Positions 54,422-63,309 of a stretch of DNA of 64,000 nt are shown here, piece after piece. Source of the DNA: Vibrio rumoiensis (GTDB lineage: Bacteria > Pseudomonadota > Gammaproteobacteria > Enterobacterales > Vibrionaceae). Made by a program: the position numbers and the translations under genes. The notes beneath the pieces were generated by a model. The model ran no database searches and was not told the origin of the DNA. It was given only the letters and a program-made list of their open reading frames with translations. Within the stretch, counting starts at the first letter, position 1. Every line of letters starts with the position of its first letter. The stretch is taken from positions 1,302,001 to 1,366,000 of the forward strand of contig NZ_AP018685.1 in the NCBI RefSeq assembly GCF_002218045.2, written 5' to 3'.

Positions 54422-56452
54422 TTATTCAGAAGTGGCTTCGTTTGCTGTTGTCTCAACTGACTCTGGTAACGGCGCAAAAGTTTGTGTCGGTTTCGCGACA
54501 ATATTGCGGTTTTCAAGGCTCACCATAATCAAGCTGACTTCAATTTCATCACCGAGCTTGAATTCAACATTACCATCAATTTCAATCGTTCCAAGTTCAC
54601 GAGAAGCGGCAATACGTTCTTTGTTGTCGATGATTTGAGAACAAGGGATGAATGCCGCTGCGCCATTTTCAAGCAGGCGAACACGCGCACCGGCACGGTT
54701 AATATCAAAGATTTCAGCTTGATATTTTGTGGCATTTTCTGGTTCATTAATCAACGTTCGAGCATATAACCAATCCGATACATTGCGCTCTGCCATGCCA
54801 TGATAACGGCGGCATAGTGATAATTCTGCTCCTACTGTATCATCTGGCGTTTGCACTGGTGCTTTATCTAAAATCAGCGCTTTTAACATACGGTGATTGA
54901 TCATGTCGCCATACTTACGGATTGGTGAAGTCCAAGTGGCATAAATATCTAACCCCATTGCAAAATGCTGCTCTGGCTTGTGATTAATTTCACTATAGGC
55001 TTGGAATTTACGAATACGGTTGTCTAAGTATTTTTGATTTTGTGCGGTTAACCAACGGCGTAGGGCGCTGAAACCTTCTAAAGTCACAATACTTTCGGCA
55101 GTAAACGGTAGGTCGCCTTCTGGGTTAATCAGTGAGATCACTTCTTTTACTTTATCTTCTTTAAAGCCAGCATGAGTATTGAAAATGCCTGATTCGAATT
55201 TCTCTTTCAGTACGGTCCCTGCACAGATGTTGGCCGTGATCATAGACTCTTCTACCAACTTATTGGCGGTACGACGCATATCCGCATGAATCGCGATCAC
55301 ATCGTTATCTTCACTTAACTCAAAACGGTAATCAGGGCGGTCAGGGAAGACGACCGCATTATTTTGACGCCACTCACTACGAGCTTGAGCAAATTTATGC
55401 AGCGTAGAAACGACTTTGGCGATCGTTTCATTGGGTTGCCAATCAGCGCAAGTACCCGTTTCTAGCCAATCAGAAACGTGGTCATAAACAAGACGAGCAT
55501 GCGATTGAATGTTGGCGGCAAAGAATTGAATATCGTCACCAATCACGCCGTCTTTGCTTACGGTTACGCTACAACATAGAGCGGCACGTAGTTCATCTTG
55601 TTTAAGTGAACATAGGTCATCAGCCAGATCACGAGGTAGCATTGGAATGTTGCGACCAGGAAGATAGATAGTGAAGCCACGTTTTCTTGCGACCGTATCC
55701 ATATCCGAATCTGGTGTGATGTAGGCGGTTGGATCGGCAATGGCGATGGTTAATTTGAAGTCGCCGTTGTCAAGCGCTTCTGCGTATAAGGCATCATCCA
55801 TATCTTTGGTTGAGGCGCCATCAATGGTCACGAATGGTGTGTTTGTCAGATCAACGCGCTCTAGAGCTTCATCATCTTTGAGTTCCCACTCTTTACCTTC
55901 TTCTAAGCCTTGTGGCTCACAATTCGGTAAATCGTTTTGTGCCAGCGTTACCCACCAAGGCGCGATCTTGTCGTCGGCATCGGTGATCTTTTCTGAAATC
56001 TCAGCAAAGAAGTTATCTTTATCGCAATCTTTAGCAAGAGGATGGTCAACAAGATGAGCGACAACCCAGTCACCGTCTTTTAATGTTTCAGGGTTAACCC
56101 CTTTACGAGCTTTGGCTTTTAAAGAGAGCTTTTTAAGTTGTGGGTGATCGGGCACCACATTTAAGCGACCTTTGAATAACTTAATACGAGCAATAAAACG
56201 GGTTAGTGCGGGCTCGACTAATTCATCCGGTTCTGCGCTTTCTTTATCGTTCTCAGAGCGAATAATCGCGATAACTTTGTCACCATGAATACATTTTTTC
56301 ATTGAAGCGGGTGGGATGAAGTAGCTGGTCTTACTATCAACTTCTAAAAAACCGAACGCTTTATCGGTCGCTTTCACCGTACCTTCTTTCTTCGGCAGGT
56401 TTTCTTTCATTTGTTGTTTGAGTTGAGCAAGTAACGGGTTATCTGAAAACAT
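54422..56452 (-). CDS. rnb: Exoribonuclease II
   Basis: 676 aa. Processive 3'-5' hydrolysis of single-stranded RNA. Two N-terminal cold-shock domains (FGFLEVDSKTSYFIPP), the RNB catalytic domain with Asp211, Asp217, Asp219 and Asp220 in TIDGASTKDMDDALY (E. coli 201, 207, 209, 210), YATWTSPIRKYGDMINHR, and a C-terminal S1 domain. It is slightly longer than E. coli RNase II (644), mainly in the N-terminal half and the acidic tail. Confidence 0.95.
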   Translation of the reverse strand: MFSDNPLLAQLKQQMKENLPKKEGTVKATDKAFGFLEVDSKTSYFIPPASMKKCIHGDKVIAIIRSENDKESAEPDELVEPALTRFIARIKLFKGRLNVVPDHPQLKKLSLKAKARKGVNPETLKDGDWVVAHLVDHPLAKDCDKDNFFAEISEKITDADDKIAPWWVTLAQNDLPNCEPQGLEEGKEWELKDDEALERVDLTNTPFVTIDGASTKDMDDALYAEALDNGDFKLTIAIADPTAYITPDSDMDTVARKRGFTIYLPGRNIPMLPRDLADDLCSLKQDELRAALCCSVTVSKDGVIGDDIQFFAANIQSHARLVYDHVSDWLETGTCADWQPNETIAKVVSTLHKFAQARSEWRQNNAVVFPDRPDYRFELSEDNDVIAIHADMRRTANKLVEESMITANICAGTVLKEKFESGIFNTHAGFKEDKVKEVISLINPEGDLPFTAESIVTLEGFSALRRWLTAQNQKYLDNRIRKFQAYSEINHKPEQHFAMGLDIYATWTSPIRKYGDMINHRMLKALILDKAPVQTPDDTVGAELSLCRRYHGMAERNVSDWLYARTLINEPENATKYQAEIFDINRAGARVRLLENGAAAFIPCSQIIDNKERIAASRELGTIEIDGNVEFKLGDEIEVSLIMVSLENRNIVAKPTQTFAPLPESVETTANEATSE

Positions 56453-56872
56453 AGGATAAATTCTTTATGAGTTTTTTGGGTATTAATTCAGGGCACACTA
56501 TAATGATTGCACTAATGGATTACCACTGTATTGATTTAAACAAAGATAAAATTCTGGCTTCAAAGTTGTTGCGTTTTGTGCTGACTAATAAAAATGCAAT
56601 CTTAGGTGACGGCTAGACGTCTAAAAATAAAGAGATAGGGCGGTTTTTTATGTAATTTGGCCTGATTAGAACAAAAATGTGATGAAATTCAATTTTTCCT
56701 AGCTTTTTTTGTGTTTATCAGGCAGAATGCGCCTCCCTTAATGATGTCCCGAAACAGCTTAAGGCGTTTTCTACCTAATCCATGATATGTATGGATACTA
56801 GATGTTAGGGTAGGTATTAGAGGTAGTAGAGCTTAATGGGACCGAAATTTTCCTTAAATAAGTAGGAACCCC
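56453..56872 (+). promoter_or_regulatory. Long upstream region of deaD
   Basis: 420 bp between divergent rnb and deaD. It contains both promoters and probably a long deaD leader, as is common for cold-induced helicase genes. A 10-bp palindrome TAGACGTCTA (56614-56623) resembles a single MetJ half-operator, but no met gene is near. AAGTAGGAA is the ribosome site of deaD. Confidence 0.45.
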
Positions 56873-58744
56873 ATGTCAGAAAATCAAATCAAATTCGTCG
56901 ATCTTGATCTTAACGAAAACCTTCTAACCGCACTTAACTCTATGGGTTTTGAAAGCCCAACTCCAATTCAAGCCGCTTCTATTCCTTTTCTTTTAGAAGG
57001 TAAAGATGCGCTAGGTAAAGCTCAGACCGGTACTGGTAAAACAGCTGCGTTCTCTTTACCCGTTCTAAATAAAATCGATTTAAACCAACATAAACCTCAA
57101 GCAATTGTGATGGCTCCAACTCGTGAGCTTGCTATTCAGGTTGCTGCTGAAATTAAAGTACTTGGCCAAAATATTAAAGGCTTAAAGGTTATTGAGATTT
57201 ACGGTGGTGCATCTATCGTTGATCAAATGCGTGCACTTAAAAATGGTTCACACATTGTTGTTGGTACTCCTGGTCGTGTTAAAGATTTAATCAATCGTCG
57301 TACTCTACATCTTGATGAAGTGAAAACTTTCGTTCTTGATGAAGCCGATGAAATGCTAAAAATGGGCTTTGTTGATGATGTAACTTGGATCATGGAACAA
57401 GCGCCAGAATCGGCACAACGCGTATTGTTCTCGGCAACGATGCCTCCAATGGTAAAAACCATCGTTGACCGTTTCTTACGTAATCCTGCTCGTGTTGATG
57501 TTGCTGGTGAAAACCGCACTGTTGCAAAAGTTGAGCAGAACTACTGGGTAGTGAAAGGCGTAGAGAAAGACGAAGCTATGACTCGTCTACTTGAAACTGA
57601 AGACACTGATGCTTCAATCGTATTCGTTCGTACTCGTCAAGATACTGAGCGTCTATCGGATTGGTTATCTGCGCGCGGCTTTAAATCTGCTGCACTGCAC
57701 GGTGACATTCCTCAAGCACAACGTGAACGCACAGTTGATAACATCAAACGTGGCGTTATTGATATCCTAGTAGCAACAGACGTTGTCGCTCGTGGTCTTG
57801 ATGTTCCTCGTATTACTCACGTATTTAACTACGACATTCCGTTTGATACAGAATCTTACATCCACCGTATTGGTCGTACAGGCCGTGCTGGACGTACAGG
57901 TAAAGCGATCTTATTAGTTCGCACAAACCAAATTCGTATGTTGCGTACTATTGAGCGTGTAACACGTTCAAGCATGGAAGAAATTCAACTTCCTAACCGT
58001 GACAAAGTAGCTGAAGCGCGTCTCGTTAAGCTAAGCGCTGAACTAGAAGCTGAAAAAACAAGCAACACAATTGCTAACTTTGCTGAGCTAATTGAAAAGC
58101 TACAAGCTTCTCTAGAAGTTGACGCCGCGACATTGGCAGCAATCTTGCTTCAACGTCAACAAGGTAAGCGTCCGTTGTTCTACACGGGTGCGGATCCAAT
58201 GATCGAAGCCATTGAACGTGATAATAAGCGTCGTAAAGAGCGTCGTGATAATCCACGTGATGCGGGTGCTGGTCGTGATGGCGGTCGTTCATTCGGCGGC
58301 ACTAAACAAGATTGGGATACTTACCAATTACAAGTAGGCCGTGACAGCGGTGTTCAAGTTAAAGATATCGTAGGTGCACTTGCTAACGAACTTGGCTTAA
58401 CTAAGCACTCTATCGGCGCGATCAAATTAGCTCAAGGCCATACGTTTGTTCAGCTTCCAAAAGCAATGACTTCTGAAGTGGCAGGTAAGCTTAAAAAATT
58501 ACGCATTCGTCAAAAAGATGTTGGCGCAGTAGTGTGTGATTTTGATGACTTCCGTGAATCACGTGGTCCTCGTACTGGTGGTGCACCTCGTCGTGACGGC
58601 GCTCCTCGTGGTCGTGGTGGTGAAGGTCATCGTGGTCGTCGTGAAGGCGGAAATGGTTCAGGTAATGGTGAGCGTCGTTTCGACCGTAATCGTGGTCCTA
58701 AACCAGCTGGTAAGCCTGCTCCACGTACTAACCGTGAAGGTTAA
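56873..58744 (+). CDS. deaD: ATP-dependent RNA helicase DeaD
   Basis: 623 aa. DEAD-box helicase for ribosome assembly and cold-shock RNA remodelling. Motifs: AQTGTGKT (50-57), PTRELAIQ, DEAD (156-159), SAT (187-189), HRIGRTGRAGR. The C-terminal part has a DbpA-type RNA-binding domain (YQLQVGRDSGVQVKDIVGAL) and an Arg/Gly-rich tail (RRDGAPRGRGGEGHRGRR). Full length, monocistronic. Confidence 0.96.
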   Translation: MSENQIKFVDLDLNENLLTALNSMGFESPTPIQAASIPFLLEGKDALGKAQTGTGKTAAFSLPVLNKIDLNQHKPQAIVMAPTRELAIQVAAEIKVLGQNIKGLKVIEIYGGASIVDQMRALKNGSHIVVGTPGRVKDLINRRTLHLDEVKTFVLDEADEMLKMGFVDDVTWIMEQAPESAQRVLFSATMPPMVKTIVDRFLRNPARVDVAGENRTVAKVEQNYWVVKGVEKDEAMTRLLETEDTDASIVFVRTRQDTERLSDWLSARGFKSAALHGDIPQAQRERTVDNIKRGVIDILVATDVVARGLDVPRITHVFNYDIPFDTESYIHRIGRTGRAGRTGKAILLVRTNQIRMLRTIERVTRSSMEEIQLPNRDKVAEARLVKLSAELEAEKTSNTIANFAELIEKLQASLEVDAATLAAILLQRQQGKRPLFYTGADPMIEAIERDNKRRKERRDNPRDAGAGRDGGRSFGGTKQDWDTYQLQVGRDSGVQVKDIVGALANELGLTKHSIGAIKLAQGHTFVQLPKAMTSEVAGKLKKLRIRQKDVGAVVCDFDDFRESRGPRTGGAPRRDGAPRGRGGEGHRGRREGGNGSGNGERRFDRNRGPKPAGKPAPRTNREG

Positions 58745-58773
58745 GCTTAATCATTATTTAAGCTAGAAATACT

Positions 58774-58808
58774 AAAGCCGAGATAGCATTTGTTATCTCG
58801 GCTTTTTC
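58774..58808 (+). terminator. Rho-independent terminator of deaD
   Basis: AAAGCCGAGATA / TATCTCGGCTTT with an 8-base loop followed by TTCG and T-rich sequence. Confidence 0.9.
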
Positions 58809-58853
58809 GTTTCTGGCGCTTGAATTTATTTAGTCTCTAAAAGAAATTATCTC

Positions 58854-58867
58854 TTGTTTTAGATCAA
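58854..58867 (+). promoter_or_regulatory. FNR-box-like site upstream of ackA
   Basis: TTGTTTTAGATCAA differs from the FNR consensus TTGATnnnnATCAA at one defined position. It lies 134 bp before the ackA ATG; a TATAAT at 58956-58961 could be the -10 box, which would put the site rather far upstream. Weak. Confidence 0.3.
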
Positions 58868-59000
58868 GCAAACCTTTTCTCATTACTGAAACTACCAAAA
58901 TAAAGTTGAAAGATTAAAAAAATATTGAATAATGTAATGAAACCTACACGCAATCTATAATATAGTGTAGATCTCTACAGACCCCAGAAAAGAGAGACTC

Positions 59001-60191
59001 ATGTCAAAGCAATACGTATTAGTTATCAACTCAGGCAGCTCTTCACTGAAATTTGCACTTATCGATTCAAAAACAGGCGAGGCGATTTTAACCGGTTTAG
59101 GCGAATGCTTCGGTTTGGAAGATTCTCGAATGAGTTGGAAGTATCAAGGAAATAAACAAGAAATTGCAATTGTTGGCGATGAAAATCACCATCAATTAGC
59201 CGTGAACAAACTTGTTGAGATTGTGAGTGATTATGGCTTTACAGACTCAGTTATTGCGTTAGGGCACCGAATTGTTCATGGTGGTGAAAAATTCACAAAA
59301 ACGATTCAAGTTAATGAAAACATTGCGGATGAAATTGAATCAGTCAAAGAACTTGCACCACTTCATACACCCGCTAATGTCACGGGCGTTCGTGCTGGAT
59401 TAAAAGCTTTCCCAGCACTTCCTCAGTTTGCCGTGTTTGACACTGCGTTTCACCAAAGCATGCCAGCTAAAGCATATACAGGCGCAATTGATAAGACCTT
59501 GTATACAGAGTATGGTATTCGCCGTTATGGTTTCCACGGTACGAGTCATTATTATGTTAGCCGTGAAGCCGCTAAGATGATTAATAAACCTGTAGATGAA
59601 TCCAGCTTTATCTCTGTCCATTTGGGCAACGGTGCTTCTGTTTGTGCGATTAAAAATGGTAAGAGTGTCGATACGAGCATGGGCTTTACACCATTAGCCG
59701 GCTTAATGATGGGAACGCGCTGTGGTGATTTAGACCCAAGTATCATTGAGTTTCTATTGAATAAAGGTTGGACTCAAGAGCAAGTCTTTGACACCTTGCA
59801 TAAAAAGTCTGGTTTCCTAGGGGTGTCAGGATTAACATCTGATGCGCGTGGTATTTTAGAAGCGATGGAAGAAGGGCACGAAGGCGCAACATTAGCATTC
59901 CAAGTGTTTACTTATCGTGTAGCAAAATATATTGCTTCATATATGGTCGCGCTTGATCAAGTTGACGGTATTATTTTCACTGGTGGTATTGGTGAGAATG
60001 CACTACCAATACGTCGCGAAATTCTTCAATACCTCAAAGTGTTTGGCTATAAAGAAAATGAGCAAGCTAATGCCGATGCTCGTTTTGGGGAAGGTGGTAT
60101 CATTACCATGCCTGACTCACCAATTGCGATGGTTATTCCAACCAATGAAGAGTTTGTTATTGCTCAAGAGTCTGTTGCTTTAATGCAGTAA
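59001..60191 (+). CDS. ackA: Acetate kinase
   Basis: 396 aa; AGAGAGA upstream of ATG. Converts acetyl phosphate and ADP to acetate and ATP. Signatures: VINSGSSSLKFAL at the start, GHRIVHGGEKF, RRYGFHGTSH, SVHLGNGASVCAI, MGTRCGDLDPSI and FTGGIGENA. No pta follows, so it is a solitary paralogue; vibrios usually have a second ackA linked to pta. Monocistronic with terminator. Confidence 0.94.
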   Translation: MSKQYVLVINSGSSSLKFALIDSKTGEAILTGLGECFGLEDSRMSWKYQGNKQEIAIVGDENHHQLAVNKLVEIVSDYGFTDSVIALGHRIVHGGEKFTKTIQVNENIADEIESVKELAPLHTPANVTGVRAGLKAFPALPQFAVFDTAFHQSMPAKAYTGAIDKTLYTEYGIRRYGFHGTSHYYVSREAAKMINKPVDESSFISVHLGNGASVCAIKNGKSVDTSMGFTPLAGLMMGTRCGDLDPSIIEFLLNKGWTQEQVFDTLHKKSGFLGVSGLTSDARGILEAMEEGHEGATLAFQVFTYRVAKYIASYMVALDQVDGIIFTGGIGENALPIRREILQYLKVFGYKENEQANADARFGEGGIITMPDSPIAMVIPTNEEFVIAQESVALMQ

Positions 60192-60243
60192 TCGCTAAGG
60201 TCTGTTGTTGTTAAATATCAACAGGCATAAAGATTGAACGAAT

Positions 60244-60273
60244 AAAAAAGCGAGCTTAAAGGCTCGCTTTTTT
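60244..60273. terminator. Bidirectional terminator of ackA
   Basis: AAAAAAGCGAGC / GCTCGCTTTTTT with a 6-base loop, between convergent genes. Confidence 0.92.
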
Positions 60274-60303
60274 ATTTTTATCGCTAATGAGAGAATCGGT
60301 TAA

Positions 60304-60636
60304 TTAGTCATTCTTATGTTCGGTAACGGTTTTAACTGGCTCATCTTTTAGCTTTTTAACGTCATCAGAAATCTTGGATTTTTTATCTAAAACCTTATCT
60401 TTCGTGTCCGCTAGTTTGTCTCTCTTTTGATCGACTTTGTCTGAGACATTATCGACGGCTTCATCTTTTGCTTGCTCTGCGGTTTTTGCCGCATCACAAC
60501 GACCACTAATGCCAACCGTGTTTTCTAACGCTGCATTTTTAGCAACTTTAGAAGCATCACAATCTGGTTTAATCAAGCCGGCATAAGCGGTTGATGTTGC
60601 TAACAAAATAAACGGAATGAAAAGCTTCAATTTCAT
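60304..60636 (-). CDS. Small exported coiled-coil-like protein
   Basis: 110 aa. Signal peptide cleaved near STAYA-G (residue 19). Mature part has two Cys (KPDCDASK, SGRCDAAK) that may form a disulphide, then a highly charged Lys/Asp-rich helix (DNVSDKVDQKRDKLADTKDK). No family recognised; periplasmic. It lies 20 bp after ybiT, same strand. Confidence 0.65.
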   Translation of the reverse strand: MKLKLFIPFILLATSTAYAGLIKPDCDASKVAKNAALENTVGISGRCDAAKTAEQAKDEAVDNVSDKVDQKRDKLADTKDKVLDKKSKISDDVKKLKDEPVKTVTEHKND

Positions 60637-60656
60637 GATGCTATCTCTGTGATTCT

Positions 60657-62249
60657 TTACGCAGTTGCCGCACGAACTTTTAAAAGTTCATCGTAAGTAC
60701 CGCGGAAGTCATGAATCTTACCATCACGAATCTCTAATATACGGGTCGCAAGTGATGATACAAATTGGCGGTCGTGAGAGACAAAGAATAGGGTGCCTTT
60801 GTAGTTCTCAAGCGCTAAGTTCAATGATTCAATCGATTCCATATCCATGTGGTTAGTTGGTTCATCCATTAACAGCATGTTAGGTTTATGCATCATTAAT
60901 TTACCAAGCAGCATACGGCCTTGCTCACCACCAGATAATACTTGAACATCTTTTTTGATGTCGTCTTGGCCAAATAGCATACGACCAAGGAAGCTACGTA
61001 CTACTTGCTCATCGTCGCCTTCTTGACGCCATTGTGCCATCCAATCAAACACTTTTAGGTTTTCTGCAAACTCATGAGCGTGGTCTTGAGCGTAGTAGCC
61101 AATGTTTGAGTTTTCTGACCATTTGTAGTTACCCGTTTTAGGCTCTAAAACACCCGCTAGCGTATTAAGAAGGGTAGTCTTACCCACGCCGTTTTCACCG
61201 ATGATGGCAACACGCTCACCCACTTCAAAAATCGCGTTGAAATCTGAGTATAGTGTGGTTTCGAAACCTTGGCTTAAATCTTCAACGATAAGCGCGTTAC
61301 GGAATAGCTCTTTGCTTTGTTCAAAACGAATGAATGGGTTTTGACGACTTGATGCCTTCACTTCATCTAATTGAATTTTATCAATTTGTTTAGCACGAGA
61401 AGTGGCTTGTTTCGCTTTTGATGCGTTAGCAGAGAAGCGAGATACGAAGGTTTGTAGCTCAGCAATTTGTGCTTTCTTCTTCGCATTATCGGCCAATAAA
61501 CGCTCGCGAGCTTGAGTCGCTGCAAACATATAGTCATCGTAGTTGCCTGGGTAGACACGTAGCTCACCGTAGTCGATGTCCGCCATGTGAGTACACACAG
61601 AGTTTAAGAAGTGACGGTCATGCGAGATGATGATCATAGTGCAGTTACGTTGGTTTAGCGTTTCTTCCAACCAGCGAATGGTATCCATATCCAAGTTGTT
61701 GGTTGGTTCATCAAGTAGCATGATGTTTGGATCGGCAAATAAAACTTGAGCCAAAAGAACACGCAGTTTCCAACCTGGTGCGATTTCGCTCATTGGTCCC
61801 CAATGTTGTTCTGTTGGAATACCTACAGATAGAAGTAAATCACCCGCGCGAGCTTCTGCAGTATAACCGTCCATTTCAGCAAATTGAGTTTCAAGATCGG
61901 CGACTTTCATGCCATCTTCTTCACTCATTTCAGCTAAAGAATAGATACGATCACGCTCAACTTTCACTTCCCATAATTCTTTATGGCCCATGACAACCGT
62001 ATCGATAACCGTAAACTCTTCGTAAGCGAATTGATCCTGATTCAATTTTGCAACGCGCTCGTTTGGATCAACACTTACGTTACCAGAGCTAGGCTCAAGC
62101 TCACCGCTTAAGATTTTCATGAAGGTTGATTTACCGCAGCCGTTTGCACCAATTAGGCCGTAACGATTACCGTCACCAAATTTAACAGAGATGTTTTCGA
62201 ATAGGGGTTTCGCACCAAATTGCATGGTGATATTTGCTGTACTTAAGAT
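60657..62249 (-). CDS. ybiT: ABC-F family ATPase YbiT
   Basis: About 530 aa if started at the ATC at 62249, or 522 aa from the first ATG at 62225. Two ABC domains: Walker A GANGCGKST and GENGVGKTT, LDEPTNNLDMDT and MDEPTNHMDMES, ABC signature LSGGEQGR in the second; the interdomain linker ERLLADNAKKKAQIAEL is as in E. coli YbiT, which is a ribosome-associated translation factor. The upstream codons read ILSTANITMQFG, aligning with E. coli MLVSSNVTMQFG, and GAGGAA lies 8 bases before the ATC, while no ribosome site precedes the ATG. Confidence 0.9.
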   Translation of the reverse strand: MLSTANITMQFGAKPLFENISVKFGDGNRYGLIGANGCGKSTFMKILSGELEPSSGNVSVDPNERVAKLNQDQFAYEEFTVIDTVVMGHKELWEVKVERDRIYSLAEMSEEDGMKVADLETQFAEMDGYTAEARAGDLLLSVGIPTEQHWGPMSEIAPGWKLRVLLAQVLFADPNIMLLDEPTNNLDMDTIRWLEETLNQRNCTMIIISHDRHFLNSVCTHMADIDYGELRVYPGNYDDYMFAATQARERLLADNAKKKAQIAELQTFVSRFSANASKAKQATSRAKQIDKIQLDEVKASSRQNPFIRFEQSKELFRNALIVEDLSQGFETTLYSDFNAIFEVGERVAIIGENGVGKTTLLNTLAGVLEPKTGNYKWSENSNIGYYAQDHAHEFAENLKVFDWMAQWRQEGDDEQVVRSFLGRMLFGQDDIKKDVQVLSGGEQGRMLLGKLMMHKPNMLLMDEPTNHMDMESIESLNLALENYKGTLFFVSHDRQFVSSLATRILEIRDGKIHDFRGTYDELLKVRAATA

Positions 62250-62472
62250 AACGGCATTCCTCAGGTTTAATCTTTACTTTTTCATCAAGGGCGACAATGT
62301 CTATTGTGAAGATATATTCAACCATTGATTATGAATTAGCGCGCATTATAGACGATTAAAAGCGTATGTGATACCCGTCAAATTTTGAAAGTATGTGAAT
62401 TTATTCTTTCTTACCGGTAGGAAAAAGCGCCTAGCTGAGAACAGTAGGCGCTTGGTAAAAATAGGGCAGTGA

Positions 62473-63255
62473 TTACTTAATCAAGGCCTTGAAAGCATTT
62501 AATTTTTCATTAGTCGGAACATCCAAACTTTCACCTGATGCAATGTCATAGATATAGGCGGCAGGTGTGTTTGATGAGTCTGTAGCAGTAATGTACAGCT
62601 TGTTATCATCCGTTAGGTTGATGGTATCGATCTCAGTATCAGCAAGAACAGGATCCAATAGTTTATTGTTATCGGTTCTATCAATGATTGAGATTTGAGT
62701 TGCCTCTTTAATCACAATATAGCTGTCGTTTACCCAAAGGTAGCTTTGTTGACCGCCTTCTATTTGGCCATCATAGTTGCCGGTATTAAAACCATTTGAG
62801 TTAATTTCAGTAGCTTCTAACTGATCAGAACTATTTATCGAAATTGAGTATAAACATTGTAATGGACTTGCAGCACAAGTTTGATTGTTGATAGATGTGC
62901 TCAGCAGCAATGATGAGCCACTGTGTACTGTAGATTCACCACTCCAACCACCGGAATAGGTTTGATCTAAATGACCATCATTACTTAATAGACCGGAATT
63001 CAGTAGAGTAAATTCAGAGTTAGGCGTTGGTAACATTTGAGTGACATCGCCTAGATTTTGAATTTTGGTATCTAAGGTGATTTTAGATAAGCCGCCATTA
63101 ATAGTGTTGACTACTTTTTTACAAACTGGTCGTAAAGCGATGGAAAGGCCTGAGCATAGAGAGTCAGTATCGAAAGAGACATTTTTAGACGTAGTGCTTT
63201 CTATTAAAATGTTTCCTACTGTTGGGCTGATAGCAATGAAACTGTCGCTATTCAT
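62473..63255 (-). pseudogene. Hypothetical surface-type protein, probably 5'-truncated by an IS30 element
   Basis: 260 codons from the ATG at 63255, but the frame stays open upstream to about 63317 (HLITENKIEKTSDINL before the ATG), there is no ribosome site at the ATG, and the IS30 element begins at about that point. The protein is Ser/Thr/Asn-rich with beta-strand-like stretches (SYLWVNDSYIVIKEATQISI, YITATDSSNTPAAYIYDIA) and four Cys, suggesting an exported protein whose signal part lies beyond the element. No family recognised. Confidence 0.55.
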
Positions 63256-63309
63256 TAAATTAATATCAGACGTTTTCTCAATTTTATTCTCTGTTATTAA
63301 ATGAGCCCG

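Noticed and set aside
56614..56623. TAGACGTCTA palindrome as a MetJ operator
   Set aside because: MetJ needs tandem 8-bp boxes and a met gene; here there is one box before deaD.
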